This document shows positions 17,849 through 26,265 of a stretch of 64,000 nucleotides of DNA, in pieces; the first letter of the stretch is position 1, and every line of letters begins with the position of its first letter. The DNA lies in assembly GCA_022839785.1 (NCBI GenBank), contig JALHJW010000007.1, forward strand, positions 91,181 to 155,180. The letters run 5' to 3'. The notes beneath the pieces are model-generated. The model was given only the letters and a program-made list of their open reading frames with translations, was not told where the DNA came from and made no database searches. This DNA comes from Desulfovibrio sp. GTDB lineage: Bacteria; Desulfobacterota; Desulfovibrionia; Desulfovibrionales; Desulfovibrionaceae. The position numbers were made by a program, and so were the translations under genes.

Positions 17849-17890
17849 TACATTTGAATACAATGTAGCGACTCCCGGGCAGGAGGTCAA
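17849..17890 (-). promoter_or_regulatory. Toxin-antitoxin promoter with overlapping operator
   Basis: On the - strand, TTGACC (17890-17885) is separated by exactly 17 bp from TACATT (17867-17862). That is a good vegetative promoter about 30 bases before the antitoxin start. A perfect TACATT-N7-AATGTA inverted repeat (17849-17867) covers the -10 element, the expected place for autorepression by the antitoxin. Confidence 0.75.
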
Positions 17891-17905
17891 CGGTCCGGAG
17901 CCGCT

Positions 17906-20698
17906 TCATGTATCCAAACGCAGGCCCAATTCAGCATCGTACAGGAAGACTACCCCTGTGCCCCGGCCGTCCTTTCCCGCGCCTCGCCAGATGCCTGGAC
18001 CTTGCTCAGGCGCAGGTTCCAGAACCAAAGCCGTGCACCAGCGGCCCTCGTCGGGCAAGGAGGCCATAAAGTCCGCGTATTGCCGCCGCAGTACCTGCGG
18101 GATAACGCCCTCCGCGAGCCTGCGCGCCGCGATGCGGACCTCGGAACGCAGACAAGCGCGCATGGAGCGGTCGGACGGCGAGGCGGCGGCCCACAGCCGC
18201 AGAGCGCCGTCCTCCAGGCAGATCAGCCTGACCTGGACTGTCTCCTCGCCCAGGCGGGTGGGGGTATGCACGTCCTTGTCCCACTGGATGTCCGAGGATT
18301 CCCGGCAGTAGCCCGAGGCGAAATCAAGGGCATTGCGCTCGGCCAGGCTGCGCACTCCCCGGCGCTTGCCCCACAAGGCATCGTCCGATGGCGCGAGACC
18401 GGGCGGAACGTCGATTTCGCAAGCATTTCCGTAGGTGTTTTCGATGAGCGCGCGGGCCATGGCCGGGAGGTCGAAGCAGCCATGCTCCAGGCACAGGCGG
18501 GCCGTGCGCCAAAGCACGCCGTGCACCGGATAGACGGCCGCAGTATGCGGCAGGAGTTCGTCGAGCCAGGAAGCGCCGACGTCTTCTCCGGGCTCCGGGG
18601 AGAGGATGAGCAGACGCGGGCCGGACAGAAAGCCCGGCCTGGGAAAGCGATCCCGATGGCGCTGACAGCGGCCCGCACGCTGGATGAGAAGCTCCATGGG
18701 CGCAAGATCGGAAAGCACGAGGTCGAAATCGAGATCCAGGCTCTGCTCCACCACCTGGGTGGCCACGAGGATCTTGCCCCGCCGCGTGACGGGATCGGCA
18801 TCTTTGCCGAAGAGATCGAGCACGCGGGCCTCGATGGCCTGCCGGTCCGCCCCGGCGAAACGCGCGTGAAAAAGAAGCACCTCTCCGGGCGGCAGGCCAT
18901 GCCCGTCCACAAGGCGCTGCCGCGTGCGCACCGCGCTGTCCACGGTGTTGCGCACGAAGACGGCGCAGCCGCCCGCCTCGCGCACGGCCAATAGCCGTCC
19001 CATCATGGCAGTCTCATCGTGCAGCACGTCCACATCCACGCGCAGGCCTCGCGCGGCCTCGATCTCGATCTCCTCCACATGGTCCCCGGACACGGCCGTG
19101 ACCAAGGGGAAATCCATGCCATGGATCTCGTGCCGCATTGTCGGCAGCGGGAGCGCCGTGTCGTCGCCCCCCCACAGGGCACGGCCGCGCAGGTGGGCCT
19201 CGATCAAACGCTCCCGCGCCGTCCGGGGCAGCGTGGCCGTGAGCAGCACCGCGCTGCCGCCAAGCGCCGCGTGGAAGGTCAAAAGACGTTCGAGCAGATG
19301 CCCGGTGTACGTGTCATAGGCATGGACCTCGTCCGCCACGAGCACGGAACGCGAAAGCCCGAGCAGGCGCAGACACTGGTGCCGCGAGGGCAGTACGGCC
19401 AGAAGCGCCTGATCGAGCGTGCCGGCGCCGCAGGGCGCAAGGAGCGCCTTCTTGCGGTTGTCCGCCAGCCACACGGCGCAGGCTGCGCCGGACTCGGGCT
19501 CGTCCACGCCAGACGGCCTGGGCGCCATCTCCAGGCCAATGGAGCCGAGGAAGTCGTCGTGCACGCTTCTCGCGCCGTGGGCGAGCATGAGCGAGGGGCG
19601 CGCATCCGGAGCGAAGAGCGCGCGGTAGGTATCTGCCAAGCGGGCGTACATGGCGTTGGCCGTGGCCATGGTGGGCAGGGCTGCGAAAAGTCCGCCCGCC
19701 TCGCCGTGGCTCATCAGACCATGGGCCGCCAGGAGCGCGGCCTCGGTCTTGCCGCTGCCCGTGAGATCCTCGAAGATGAAAAGCTGCGGCCCGGGGACGA
19801 GCTGGGTGCCTAAAGCGAAGCGCTCCAGGGCGAACCGCTGCAGAGGGGTGGGCGCGGCGTCTGGGGGCAGGTGGGGCAGGAGAGCGTGAAAGCCGCTGTT
19901 GGGCGAAGCGGTGGGCAAAAGGACGCCAGAGGCCTCGACGGCGGAGCGGGCGTTCTGGCGCGATCCCGCCCAGGCAGCGGCGAATCCGGGCCACGCGTCC
20001 AGGACCGGAAACCATGCCTCGTCCGAGGCGATCCAATCCGCCAGCACGAGCAACCCGGAGAACATCCACGAAAGAGGCCGAAAGGCCGCCTGCTCCATCT
20101 GGCCCACGGGCGCGGCGTCGGCCAGGAAGTGCTGCGCGCAGTCGTTCATGAAGCCGATGACCGCCCCGGATACGGGACGCAGGCTTTCATGCCCACGCGC
20201 GAACTCGTGCAGGGGCTCGCCATGATGTCCGAAGGCGGCCTGGGCCAAAGGGTGGAGCACGTCGCGCTCGTCCGGTCCGAAGGAGAGGCCGTGCGCCCGG
20301 ATGTCCTCGGCATGGCCTCTCCAGGCAGCGCCGCCGAGAGCGGTGTGGCGTGCGGCGCAGGGGTACGACCAAGCGGGAACAGCAAGATGCGCGGCCAGTT
20401 CCGGCACCTTGTGCTGGAACGGCGGCGCGAATTTTCCCAAGTCGTGCAGGGCTGCGAAAAAAAGCAGCCACGGCAGTGTCTGTTCCCAGGGAATGGGCGA
20501 GATGCGTGCAGCACGGCGGAGCACGCCCTCGTCCTTTTCGAGCAGGACCTCGCAGACCGCGGCCACGTCAAGGCAGTGGTGGGCCAGGAGGCGGTGCGGC
20601 GGGATGGAGCCGCTCTCCGGGGCAGCGGCATCGCCGCGAAATGTTTTGCCCCAGTAAGCCAAGTAAGGCGGGCGTTCCTCGATCATAGCCTTGCTCAC
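17906..20698 (-). CDS. cas3: Cas3 helicase-nuclease (HD plus DEAD/DEAH helicase)
   Basis: A 930-residue effector that degrades DNA marked by Cascade. The N-terminal HD nuclease domain shows LAHHCLDV (H40, H41), ALHDLGKF (H85, D86) and FGHHGEP (158-160). The helicase part shows Walker A LTGSGKTEA (313-318), the DEVH box (456-459) and the motif VI region QRAGRCQRH. The gene opens with GTG at 20698; an ATG at 20686 is an equally reasonable start, since neither has a strong ribosome site. It lies just beyond the tRNA-Ala terminator. Downstream, the TA pair separates it from cse1. All nuclease and helicase signatures are intact. Confidence 0.97.
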   Translation of the reverse strand: MSKAMIEERPPYLAYWGKTFRGDAAAPESGSIPPHRLLAHHCLDVAAVCEVLLEKDEGVLRRAARISPIPWEQTLPWLLFFAALHDLGKFAPPFQHKVPELAAHLAVPAWSYPCAARHTALGGAAWRGHAEDIRAHGLSFGPDERDVLHPLAQAAFGHHGEPLHEFARGHESLRPVSGAVIGFMNDCAQHFLADAAPVGQMEQAAFRPLSWMFSGLLVLADWIASDEAWFPVLDAWPGFAAAWAGSRQNARSAVEASGVLLPTASPNSGFHALLPHLPPDAAPTPLQRFALERFALGTQLVPGPQLFIFEDLTGSGKTEAALLAAHGLMSHGEAGGLFAALPTMATANAMYARLADTYRALFAPDARPSLMLAHGARSVHDDFLGSIGLEMAPRPSGVDEPESGAACAVWLADNRKKALLAPCGAGTLDQALLAVLPSRHQCLRLLGLSRSVLVADEVHAYDTYTGHLLERLLTFHAALGGSAVLLTATLPRTARERLIEAHLRGRALWGGDDTALPLPTMRHEIHGMDFPLVTAVSGDHVEEIEIEAARGLRVDVDVLHDETAMMGRLLAVREAGGCAVFVRNTVDSAVRTRQRLVDGHGLPPGEVLLFHARFAGADRQAIEARVLDLFGKDADPVTRRGKILVATQVVEQSLDLDFDLVLSDLAPMELLIQRAGRCQRHRDRFPRPGFLSGPRLLILSPEPGEDVGASWLDELLPHTAAVYPVHGVLWRTARLCLEHGCFDLPAMARALIENTYGNACEIDVPPGLAPSDDALWGKRRGVRSLAERNALDFASGYCRESSDIQWDKDVHTPTRLGEETVQVRLICLEDGALRLWAAASPSDRSMRACLRSEVRIAARRLAEGVIPQVLRRQYADFMASLPDEGRWCTALVLEPAPEQGPGIWRGAGKDGRGTGVVFLYDAELGLRLDT

Positions 20699-20754
20699 GG
20701 TGTTGGTCGCGGCTTTCGATCACTGCGCTCCCGGGGAAAGGTCACGAACAGACG

Positions 20755-20791
20755 GAAAAACGCCCGGTCAGCTTGTCGCTGACCGGGCGTC
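20755..20791 (-). terminator. Rho-independent terminator of tRNA-Ala
   Basis: CGCCCGGTCAG and CTGACCGGGCG form a perfect stem around a 7-base loop (20761-20789). On the - strand it is followed by TTTTT. It lies 16 bases after the tRNA 3' end and would shield cas3 from tRNA read-through. Confidence 0.9.
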
Positions 20792-20806
20792 ATTCCTGGT
20801 CCTTGG

Positions 20807-20882
<76 letters not shown>

Positions 20883-21225
20883 ACGCTGTGAGGAGGTCTT
20901 TTTGATGAATCTGGGGCCGGAAGTCAAGCGGGAAATCCCGAAGGAACGCGAATTTCTCGCACCATTCCGAAATTGTTGATGTCCGCCATGGGGCGCTGGG
21001 GCAAGGGGCTGGCGGCGGAGCGTTTGGGACGCCGCCCGGAGGCCCCGGTGCGGGCCGGGGCCTCGGGCGGCCGGAGTGGAGGCGGGGGGGGACGTGTCGG
21101 GGCGCGCCGGGCCCGGGCGAGTGCCCGGCTCCGCCGCGGGCGACGGCGTGGGCAGGCCGAGAACCACGGTTTCGGCTTCGCGGTCTTCCGCACAATACGG
21201 CTGTGCGTGTTGTGCGGACGCCCCA
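20883..21225. other. Intergenic region upstream of tRNA-Ala
   Basis: About 340 bp with no convincing gene. The part next to the tRNA holds its likely promoter (TTGACT at 20922-20927 on the - strand). The rest is G+C-rich, with only shadow reading frames of biased Arg/Pro/Ala composition. No clear hairpin or repeat was found beyond that. Confidence 0.5.
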
Positions 21226-21744
21226 CTAGTCGCGCACGAAGACGCGGTAGAGCAGGGTGTAGCCCTTCATGCGCGCGGCCATGGACACGGCGTCGAGCAC
21301 GTCGGACTCCTGCCAGCCCAGGGCGGTCAGGGCCTCGATGTCCGCGCGCGCGGCCGAGGCGGGGTCGTCCAGCACGCGGCTGACAAAGGCGAGGAGGGCG
21401 GCCTCCTCGTCCGAGAGGGGCGTCTCGGCGGGCTTGCAGGAAAGCGCGGCGATCTCGGCCTCGCTCATGCCCTGGGCGCGCAGAAGCTGGGCGTTGAACA
21501 CGGCGCAGGGCGCGTAGCCGAACTTCTCCGAGGCCACGTAGCGGATGGAGGCCAGGAGCGCGGGCGAGAGGCGCGGGTGGGTGCGGAAATAGCCGATGAC
21601 GTTCACCTCGCGTTCCATGAGCCCGGGGCTGGCGCTCATGAGCCGCAGGGGCACGGGGATATCGATCTGGGCGGGAATGGCCTGGTAGGCCCGGGCCACG
21701 ACGCCTTCGGCCTTGTCGCGCTCCACGGTGTTGACGAGAAACAT
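21226..21744 (-). CDS. AhpD-like / carboxymuconolactone decarboxylase-fold protein
   Basis: A 172-residue, all-helical protein resembling the AhpD/CMD peroxidase-like family (EREVNVIGYFRTHPRLSPALLASIRYVASE, then CAVFNAQLLR). True AhpD proteins use a CxxC pair; here only C80 (YAPCAVFN) sits at that place, so thiol peroxidase activity of the classic kind is doubtful. It is preceded by an operator identical in core to the one before the neighbouring TetR gene, so it is almost certainly repressed by that protein. This points to an inducible detoxification role. The start at ATG 21744 gives the expected length. Confidence 0.75.
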   Translation of the reverse strand: MFLVNTVERDKAEGVVARAYQAIPAQIDIPVPLRLMSASPGLMEREVNVIGYFRTHPRLSPALLASIRYVASEKFGYAPCAVFNAQLLRAQGMSEAEIAALSCKPAETPLSDEEAALLAFVSRVLDDPASAARADIEALTALGWQESDVLDAVSMAARMKGYTLLYRVFVRD

Positions 21745-21785
21745 GGCGGACTCCTGTGCTTTGGGTTGCTGGTTGTGGTCAATAG

Positions 21786-21799
21786 TAGACCGGTCGTCT
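21786..21799. promoter_or_regulatory. TetR operator copy 1, upstream of the AhpD-like gene
   Basis: TAGACCGGTCGTCT lies 42 bases before the AhpD-like start. The same core recurs at 22488-22502 just before the tetR gene itself. Two copies in two adjacent promoters strongly suggest one repressor controls both genes. Confidence 0.8.
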
Positions 21800-21872
21800 T
21801 GTCCTCTGCCGAAAAAATGCGCCGCCGGGCGGCCCTGCGCGACGCTTCCGCGCGCGGCCCGCCGGGCGGCGG

Positions 21873-22475
21873 TCAGCCTGGGGGCGCGTCGCCCGGCGCG
21901 GGCAGCAGGTGCTCGAAGAGCATGCGCTCCAGACGCCGCAGCGGCTCGATGTCCTTTTGGGTCTTCATGCGCAGCAGCGCGCCCTCGAAGGCGTCCATGA
22001 CAAAGGCCGCGGCCTCCTGCGGGTTCAGGCCCGGGGCCAGCTCGCCGCGCTCCCGCGCCTCCTCCAGCACCGCGCCGATGCGGGCGGAGAGCGCGTCGAG
22101 CACGCGCCGCAGCGCCTCGCGCATCGGGGGGGAGAGGTCGGCCATCTCCTGGGCCAGGTTGCCGAAGGGACAGCCGCGCTCGCAGTTCCAGTCGAGGTAG
22201 CGGCCCCGCGCGCCCTCGAAGAAGCGGCGCAGCCGCGCGAGCGGCGGCAGCGCGGCGTCGCCCAGCACGGCCTCGATGCGCGCGGCGCGGGCGTCGCTCA
22301 TGTGCTCGACGAGCGCCAGGCCGAAGGCCTCCTTGCTCGGGAAATAGAAATAGAACGACCCCTTGGGCACGCCCGCCGCGTCCAGAATCTCCTTGATCCC
22401 GGTGTTGTTGAACCCTTGCCGGTGGACCAGCTCGGCCCCGGCCTCGAGAATGGCGAGTCGTGCGTCGCGCTTCAT
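21873..22475 (-). CDS. TetR/AcrR-family transcriptional repressor
   Basis: A 200-residue repressor. The N-terminal HTH reads ILEAGAELVHRQGFNNTGIKEILDAAGVPKGSFYFYFPSKEAF, given here by its landmarks ILEAGAEL, GIKEILDAAG and GSFYFYF (residues about 9-50). The C-terminal ligand domain contains the WNCERGCPFGN segment seen in the YcdC/AcuR-like subgroup, which responds to small electrophiles or acrylate-like compounds; the ligand here is unknown. A palindromic operator ends 13 bases before the start codon (autoregulation) and a second copy controls the AhpD-like gene downstream. Confidence 0.9.
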   Translation of the reverse strand: MKRDARLAILEAGAELVHRQGFNNTGIKEILDAAGVPKGSFYFYFPSKEAFGLALVEHMSDARAARIEAVLGDAALPPLARLRRFFEGARGRYLDWNCERGCPFGNLAQEMADLSPPMREALRRVLDALSARIGAVLEEARERGELAPGLNPQEAAAFVMDAFEGALLRMKTQKDIEPLRRLERMLFEHLLPAPGDAPPG

Positions 22476-22487
22476 GGGGAAGAGAAA

Positions 22488-22502
22488 TAGACCGGTCGTC
22501 TA
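22488..22502. promoter_or_regulatory. TetR operator copy 2, upstream of tetR
   Basis: TAGACCGGTCGTCTA, with TAGAC/GTCTA half-sites, lies 13-27 bases before the tetR start. Its first 14 bases are identical to the copy at 21786-21799. Confidence 0.8.
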
Positions 22503-22537
22503 GGTGGTGTCAAGCCGCGTTCTGCAACCGCGTCCGG

Positions 22538-23278
22538 CTACCCCAGTCGAGCCGCTTCTGCCGCCGCGTGGCCTGCCAGGGCGGCGACGAAGGCCCGCAG
22601 GCCGGTCATGGCGGACATTTCACCAAAGTTTCCCGTCACGGCGGCGTTGCGAGGAGAAGTGAGGAGCGCCGAGGCCGTGTACAGACGTTCCGTGACGAGC
22701 TTCTGGCACAGCAGATCGTACCGCTTGAGGTAGGACGCGCCTTTGAATTCCTCGAAAACGGGGAAATGCGGGGATGTATCTCTGACCGGCGTGCGCGATT
22801 TGGGCGCGTCCTCGACCAGCATCAGCCAGCCGACAAAGGGGCGGGGCTGTTTGCCGAAGGCCCCGTCCCGGTACGCGGTCCAGAGGTCGTGGGCCGTGCC
22901 GATGGCCTCCTCGGTCCGGTTGTTGAAATTGTTGCCGAACGACGGCCCGACCTGGCTCTTCAACTCGATGGCGGCGACGAGTTCACCTTTGTGCAGCACG
23001 AGCAGGTCCCAGAGCTTGGTCGGCCGGAAAAAGCCGGGCAGGGTCAGCAGGGCGCGTTTCTGGTGAATCTCGGCCTGCCCAAGGCCGTTGGCGCGCACCA
23101 CATCGATCACCAGGGACGTGAAGCCGTTCATGTTCGTCCCGGCGGTGACGCCCGCCCGTTCCCCCTGGTCGGCTCTGCCTGCCTCGATCTGGCGCTGCCG
23201 GGCGCGTTCACGGCTTGTCCAAAACGCGCGCACGGCCTCTCCGGCCCTGGCTTCGAAATCGACAAGATCGAGGGGCAT
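22538..23278 (-). CDS. PaeR7I/XhoI-family type II restriction endonuclease
   Basis: A 246-residue nuclease. The PD-(D/E)xK core reads KLWDLLVL...AAIELKSQVG, with D91, E105 and K107 as the catalytic set, followed by GNNFNNRTEEAIG, a family signature. Members of this family usually cleave CTCGAG; specificity here is inferred from family, not shown. The ATG follows directly on the stop of the methyltransferase gene, so both are co-transcribed with the methylase first, the order that protects the host. Length agrees with PaeR7I (246). Confidence 0.9.
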   Translation of the reverse strand: MPLDLVDFEARAGEAVRAFWTSRERARQRQIEAGRADQGERAGVTAGTNMNGFTSLVIDVVRANGLGQAEIHQKRALLTLPGFFRPTKLWDLLVLHKGELVAAIELKSQVGPSFGNNFNNRTEEAIGTAHDLWTAYRDGAFGKQPRPFVGWLMLVEDAPKSRTPVRDTSPHFPVFEEFKGASYLKRYDLLCQKLVTERLYTASALLTSPRNAAVTGNFGEMSAMTGLRAFVAALAGHAAAEAARLG

Positions 23279-25012
23279 TCAACCTCCTTTTTCGCCGAGC
23301 GCCGACCGCTCCTCGGCGTTCATGCCGTAGAGTTCGAAGACGGCCGCGTCGCAGGCGCTCAGGTCGCGCCGCACGGCTGCGTCGGCAAGCGTCTCCCGCA
23401 AGGTGGACGGGACATCCCGCCAGAAGGGAATGCGGATGCGCCGCAGGTACTGCGCCTGGAAGCGCAGGTAGCCGCCGCGCATTCTGGTCGAGTATGTGGC
23501 CACGAACAATCGGGCCACGCAGGACAGCAGCACGGCCTGCAGGGCGCGGATGTCCCACGCGCCCGACGTGACGTAATACAGATTATGGTGCGGATACAGT
23601 CCGCCCGGCTCGAAAACGACATGCGCTTCGCCCTTGATGTCCGGGATGAGGAGCTTGGGCGTCCTGGCGAGGGCCGGGGTGATGCGGTCGATGGTCCGGT
23701 ACCAGTTGCGCGGCGACTTGCGCGCGCAATGCCGCCGGGAGACGGCCTCCCGGTGCGCGAGCAGATACCGTTCGAGACGCGGGTAGGCCGCCAGATCGAC
23801 GAGCCGTCCGTCGTCGGCGAAGGGGTTGATCACGCCCAGACCGCGCCAGCGGACTTCGCCCGACGAGATGTCGCGGGTCATGGCCAGGGGGAGCTTGCGG
23901 TCAGGCTCTACGTCCAGGGCGGCGAAATCGGCGATGAAGACCTTATCCGCCCCGGTGGCGACGCCTATGCCGATGCCGCAACCCGCCTCCTCCACGGTCG
24001 GGAACTGCCGTTCCAGGCGACGCAGCAGGGCCGTCTGGTCCGGGGCTTGGAGCAGCCACGGCTCGTCTCCTGCAGCGATCCGGGGCAGTTCGCGGACGTC
24101 CGGGTCGCGTTCCGGAACGTCGGGGGCGCGCAACTTGCGGGCGAGTTCGCCAAGTTCGACGGGGTTTATCCGGGGGCGGTGGGCGATGCGCCCGCCGACG
24201 CCCTGTTCACGGGCGATGACCGTGATGGCCGGGTAGGCCACGACTTCCCGCTGGAATGCCGCCGTATCCACCATGTCCACATAGATTTTGAGTGCGAAAT
24301 GGCTGGAGACGAAAGCTCGGAGCGGACCTCCGTAGCGGTTCTTCATCCAGCGGTCCGAACAGATGAAGCCCAGGCGGCCCTTTTCTGCGAGAGAAAGCAG
24401 GGAACGCTCGATGAACGGGATGTACAGGTCCGCCCGGTCGTACATAGTGTGGTAGCGGCTGCGATACTCGGAGAGCAGGGGCGAGGGGATCAGTTCCTGG
24501 CGCACGTAGGGAGGGTTGCCGACCACGACATCGAAAAGACCGGCGGGGGGGGAGAGCAGGAAATCCCCCTGCGTGAGCCAGTGATCGGCAATGGTCGCGG
24601 CGGTGCGGCTGCCGATGCCTTCGGCCGTGATGCGCTCGACGAGGGTCTGGCGCGTGGCGTCGAAGAAGTCCCGGTGCAGTTCGACCCCCCGGATGGCGTT
24701 GCGGAGGGATGCACAGGCGTCGGTCGGATGAGGCGATGCGCGCCAGACCTTGAGCAGTCTTTCCACGGCAGGGAACAGGAAGTCGCCACCCCCGAAAGAG
24801 GGCTCAAGAAGCCGCATGCGGTGGAGCGGCTGATCCTCGCAGTAGCCGACGAGGTCAAGGATGAACTCGACGACCTCCTTGCGCGTGAAGACAGCGCCCC
24901 GCCTGTCGGCATCGCCCTGTCCGGCCATGGCGTCGAGCGCGGCAAACACCTGCAATGCGTCGGCCGGAAGAACATGCTCCGGCAATTCGAGCCTGAGTTG
25001 CGCTGCGGGCAA
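23279..25012 (-). CDS. N6-adenine DNA methyltransferase of the PaeR7I/XhoI system
   Basis: A 577-residue gamma-type adenine methyltransferase. Motif I is LLEPSFGGGDFL (residues 68-79) and the catalytic motif IV is NPPY (166-169). The C-terminal half holds the target-recognition region. It should methylate the site cut by the adjacent endonuclease. The reading frame opens with TTG at 25012; no ATG or GTG precedes it in frame before a stop, so either TTG is used or translation starts at a later codon. It lies 190 bp from rsgA with no obvious promoter motif between them. Confidence 0.9.
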   Translation of the reverse strand: MPAAQLRLELPEHVLPADALQVFAALDAMAGQGDADRRGAVFTRKEVVEFILDLVGYCEDQPLHRMRLLEPSFGGGDFLFPAVERLLKVWRASPHPTDACASLRNAIRGVELHRDFFDATRQTLVERITAEGIGSRTAATIADHWLTQGDFLLSPPAGLFDVVVGNPPYVRQELIPSPLLSEYRSRYHTMYDRADLYIPFIERSLLSLAEKGRLGFICSDRWMKNRYGGPLRAFVSSHFALKIYVDMVDTAAFQREVVAYPAITVIAREQGVGGRIAHRPRINPVELGELARKLRAPDVPERDPDVRELPRIAAGDEPWLLQAPDQTALLRRLERQFPTVEEAGCGIGIGVATGADKVFIADFAALDVEPDRKLPLAMTRDISSGEVRWRGLGVINPFADDGRLVDLAAYPRLERYLLAHREAVSRRHCARKSPRNWYRTIDRITPALARTPKLLIPDIKGEAHVVFEPGGLYPHHNLYYVTSGAWDIRALQAVLLSCVARLFVATYSTRMRGGYLRFQAQYLRRIRIPFWRDVPSTLRETLADAAVRRDLSACDAAVFELYGMNAEERSALGEKGG

Positions 25013-25203
25013 AGTGCGTTCCTGTCGCGTGTCATGCGGTCCGCCGTCGGCTCCGAAGAATGCCGTCGGCCATGGGGCATCCTAGCGGAGGAGTTCGGGA
25101 GGTGGCAATGCCCAATCACGCCGTGTCCGGCCATGCCGGGGAGCGGCGCCGGGCAGGGAGCGGACGCTCCGCCCCCGCGCCGTCCGTCTTCCCGCGCGCT
25201 TCC

Positions 25204-26259
25204 TCAGCGCTTCATGCGCTTTTTCGCCGAGTTCAGGAACCGGCCGAAGGCCCTGTCCTTTTTCCGCCGGTCCAGGGGCGACATGTCGTAGTGCCGCGCC
25301 TCCTTTCTGAGCTTGAGGTAGGCGGCGTAGCGGGCCGGGTCCAGGTCGCCCGCCGCCACGGCGGCGCGGACCGCGCAGTCCGGTTCGTGCTCGTGGCCGC
25401 AGTCCGCGTAGCGGCAGCCCGGGGCCAGCGCGGCGATCTCCTCGAACTCCGCGGCCACCCCGGCCGCCGCGCCCGCGACGCCCAGCTCCCGCATGCCGGG
25501 CGTGTCGATGAGCAGCGCGCCCTGGTCCAGGACCACGAGCTGCCGCCGCGTGGTCGTGTGCGTGCCCTCCCCCGTGCCGCTGACCGCCTTCGCCGCGAAG
25601 GCCTCCCGGCCCAGGAGCCGGTTGAGGAGGGTCGTCTTGCCCACGCCGGACGAACCGAGCAGGCAGTAGGTGCGGCCCGGAAGGAGCGCCTGCCGCAGCT
25701 CCCCGAGCCCGGTTCCGGCGACGGCGCTGAGGGCGATCACCCCGGCCCGGGTCACGGAACGGAGGATCGCCAGCTTGTCCTCAAGCTCGCCGGGCGTGAT
25801 CAGGTCCGTCTTCGTGAGGAGCACGACCGGCTCGACGCGGCCGTCCGCCGCCATGACCAGATAGCGCTCCAGGCGGCCGGGATTGAAGTCGAAATGGCAG
25901 GACTGGACGATGAAGGCGGCGTCGAGGTTGGCGGCGATCATCTGGACGTCCGCGCCCCTGCCCGGGGCCTTGCGCCGCAGGAAGCTCCGGCGCGGGAGCA
26001 CCCGGTGGATGACGGCCGCGCCGCCGTCGTGCCGCCGCACGGCCGTCCAGTCCCCGACGCACGGCAGGCAGGCGGGGCTCTCGCTCGCGTAGAGCAGCCG
26101 TCCGGAGGGCTCGGCCGCGAACTCCCCGGAGGCGTCCCGCACGCGGTACGCGCCGCGGTCCACCGCGGAGACGCGGGCCAGGCCGCAGCCCTCCATGTCC
26201 TGCGCGGCGGCGTGCGCCTCGATCCAGGGGTCGAGGCCGAGATCGTGCAGCGTCTCCAT
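25204..26259 (-). CDS. rsgA: Ribosome small-subunit maturation GTPase RsgA
   Basis: A 351-residue circularly permuted GTPase that checks late 30S assembly. The order G4 (LLTKTD, 148-152), G5 (ALSAV, 176-180), G1 (GSSGVGKTT, 202-210), G3 (DTPG, 252-255) is diagnostic. An OB-fold precedes it, and a zinc-binding segment GCRYADCGHEHEPDC (281-295) follows. The gene lies 6 bp after a methyltransferase gene and after a small HTH gene on the same strand. That trio is not a standard ribosomal operon, so this may be a second, accessory RsgA copy; that is inference. Confidence 0.95.
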   Translation of the reverse strand: METLHDLGLDPWIEAHAAAQDMEGCGLARVSAVDRGAYRVRDASGEFAAEPSGRLLYASESPACLPCVGDWTAVRRHDGGAAVIHRVLPRRSFLRRKAPGRGADVQMIAANLDAAFIVQSCHFDFNPGRLERYLVMAADGRVEPVVLLTKTDLITPGELEDKLAILRSVTRAGVIALSAVAGTGLGELRQALLPGRTYCLLGSSGVGKTTLLNRLLGREAFAAKAVSGTGEGTHTTTRRQLVVLDQGALLIDTPGMRELGVAGAAAGVAAEFEEIAALAPGCRYADCGHEHEPDCAVRAAVAAGDLDPARYAAYLKLRKEARHYDMSPLDRRKKDRAFGRFLNSAKKRMKR

Positions 26260-26265
26260 CCCGTT

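Noticed and set aside
20883..21225. A 100-codon - strand frame (MGRPHNTHSR start) upstream of tRNA-Ala.
   Set aside because: Arg/Pro-rich low-complexity translation without a ribosome site; it overlaps the probable tRNA promoter.
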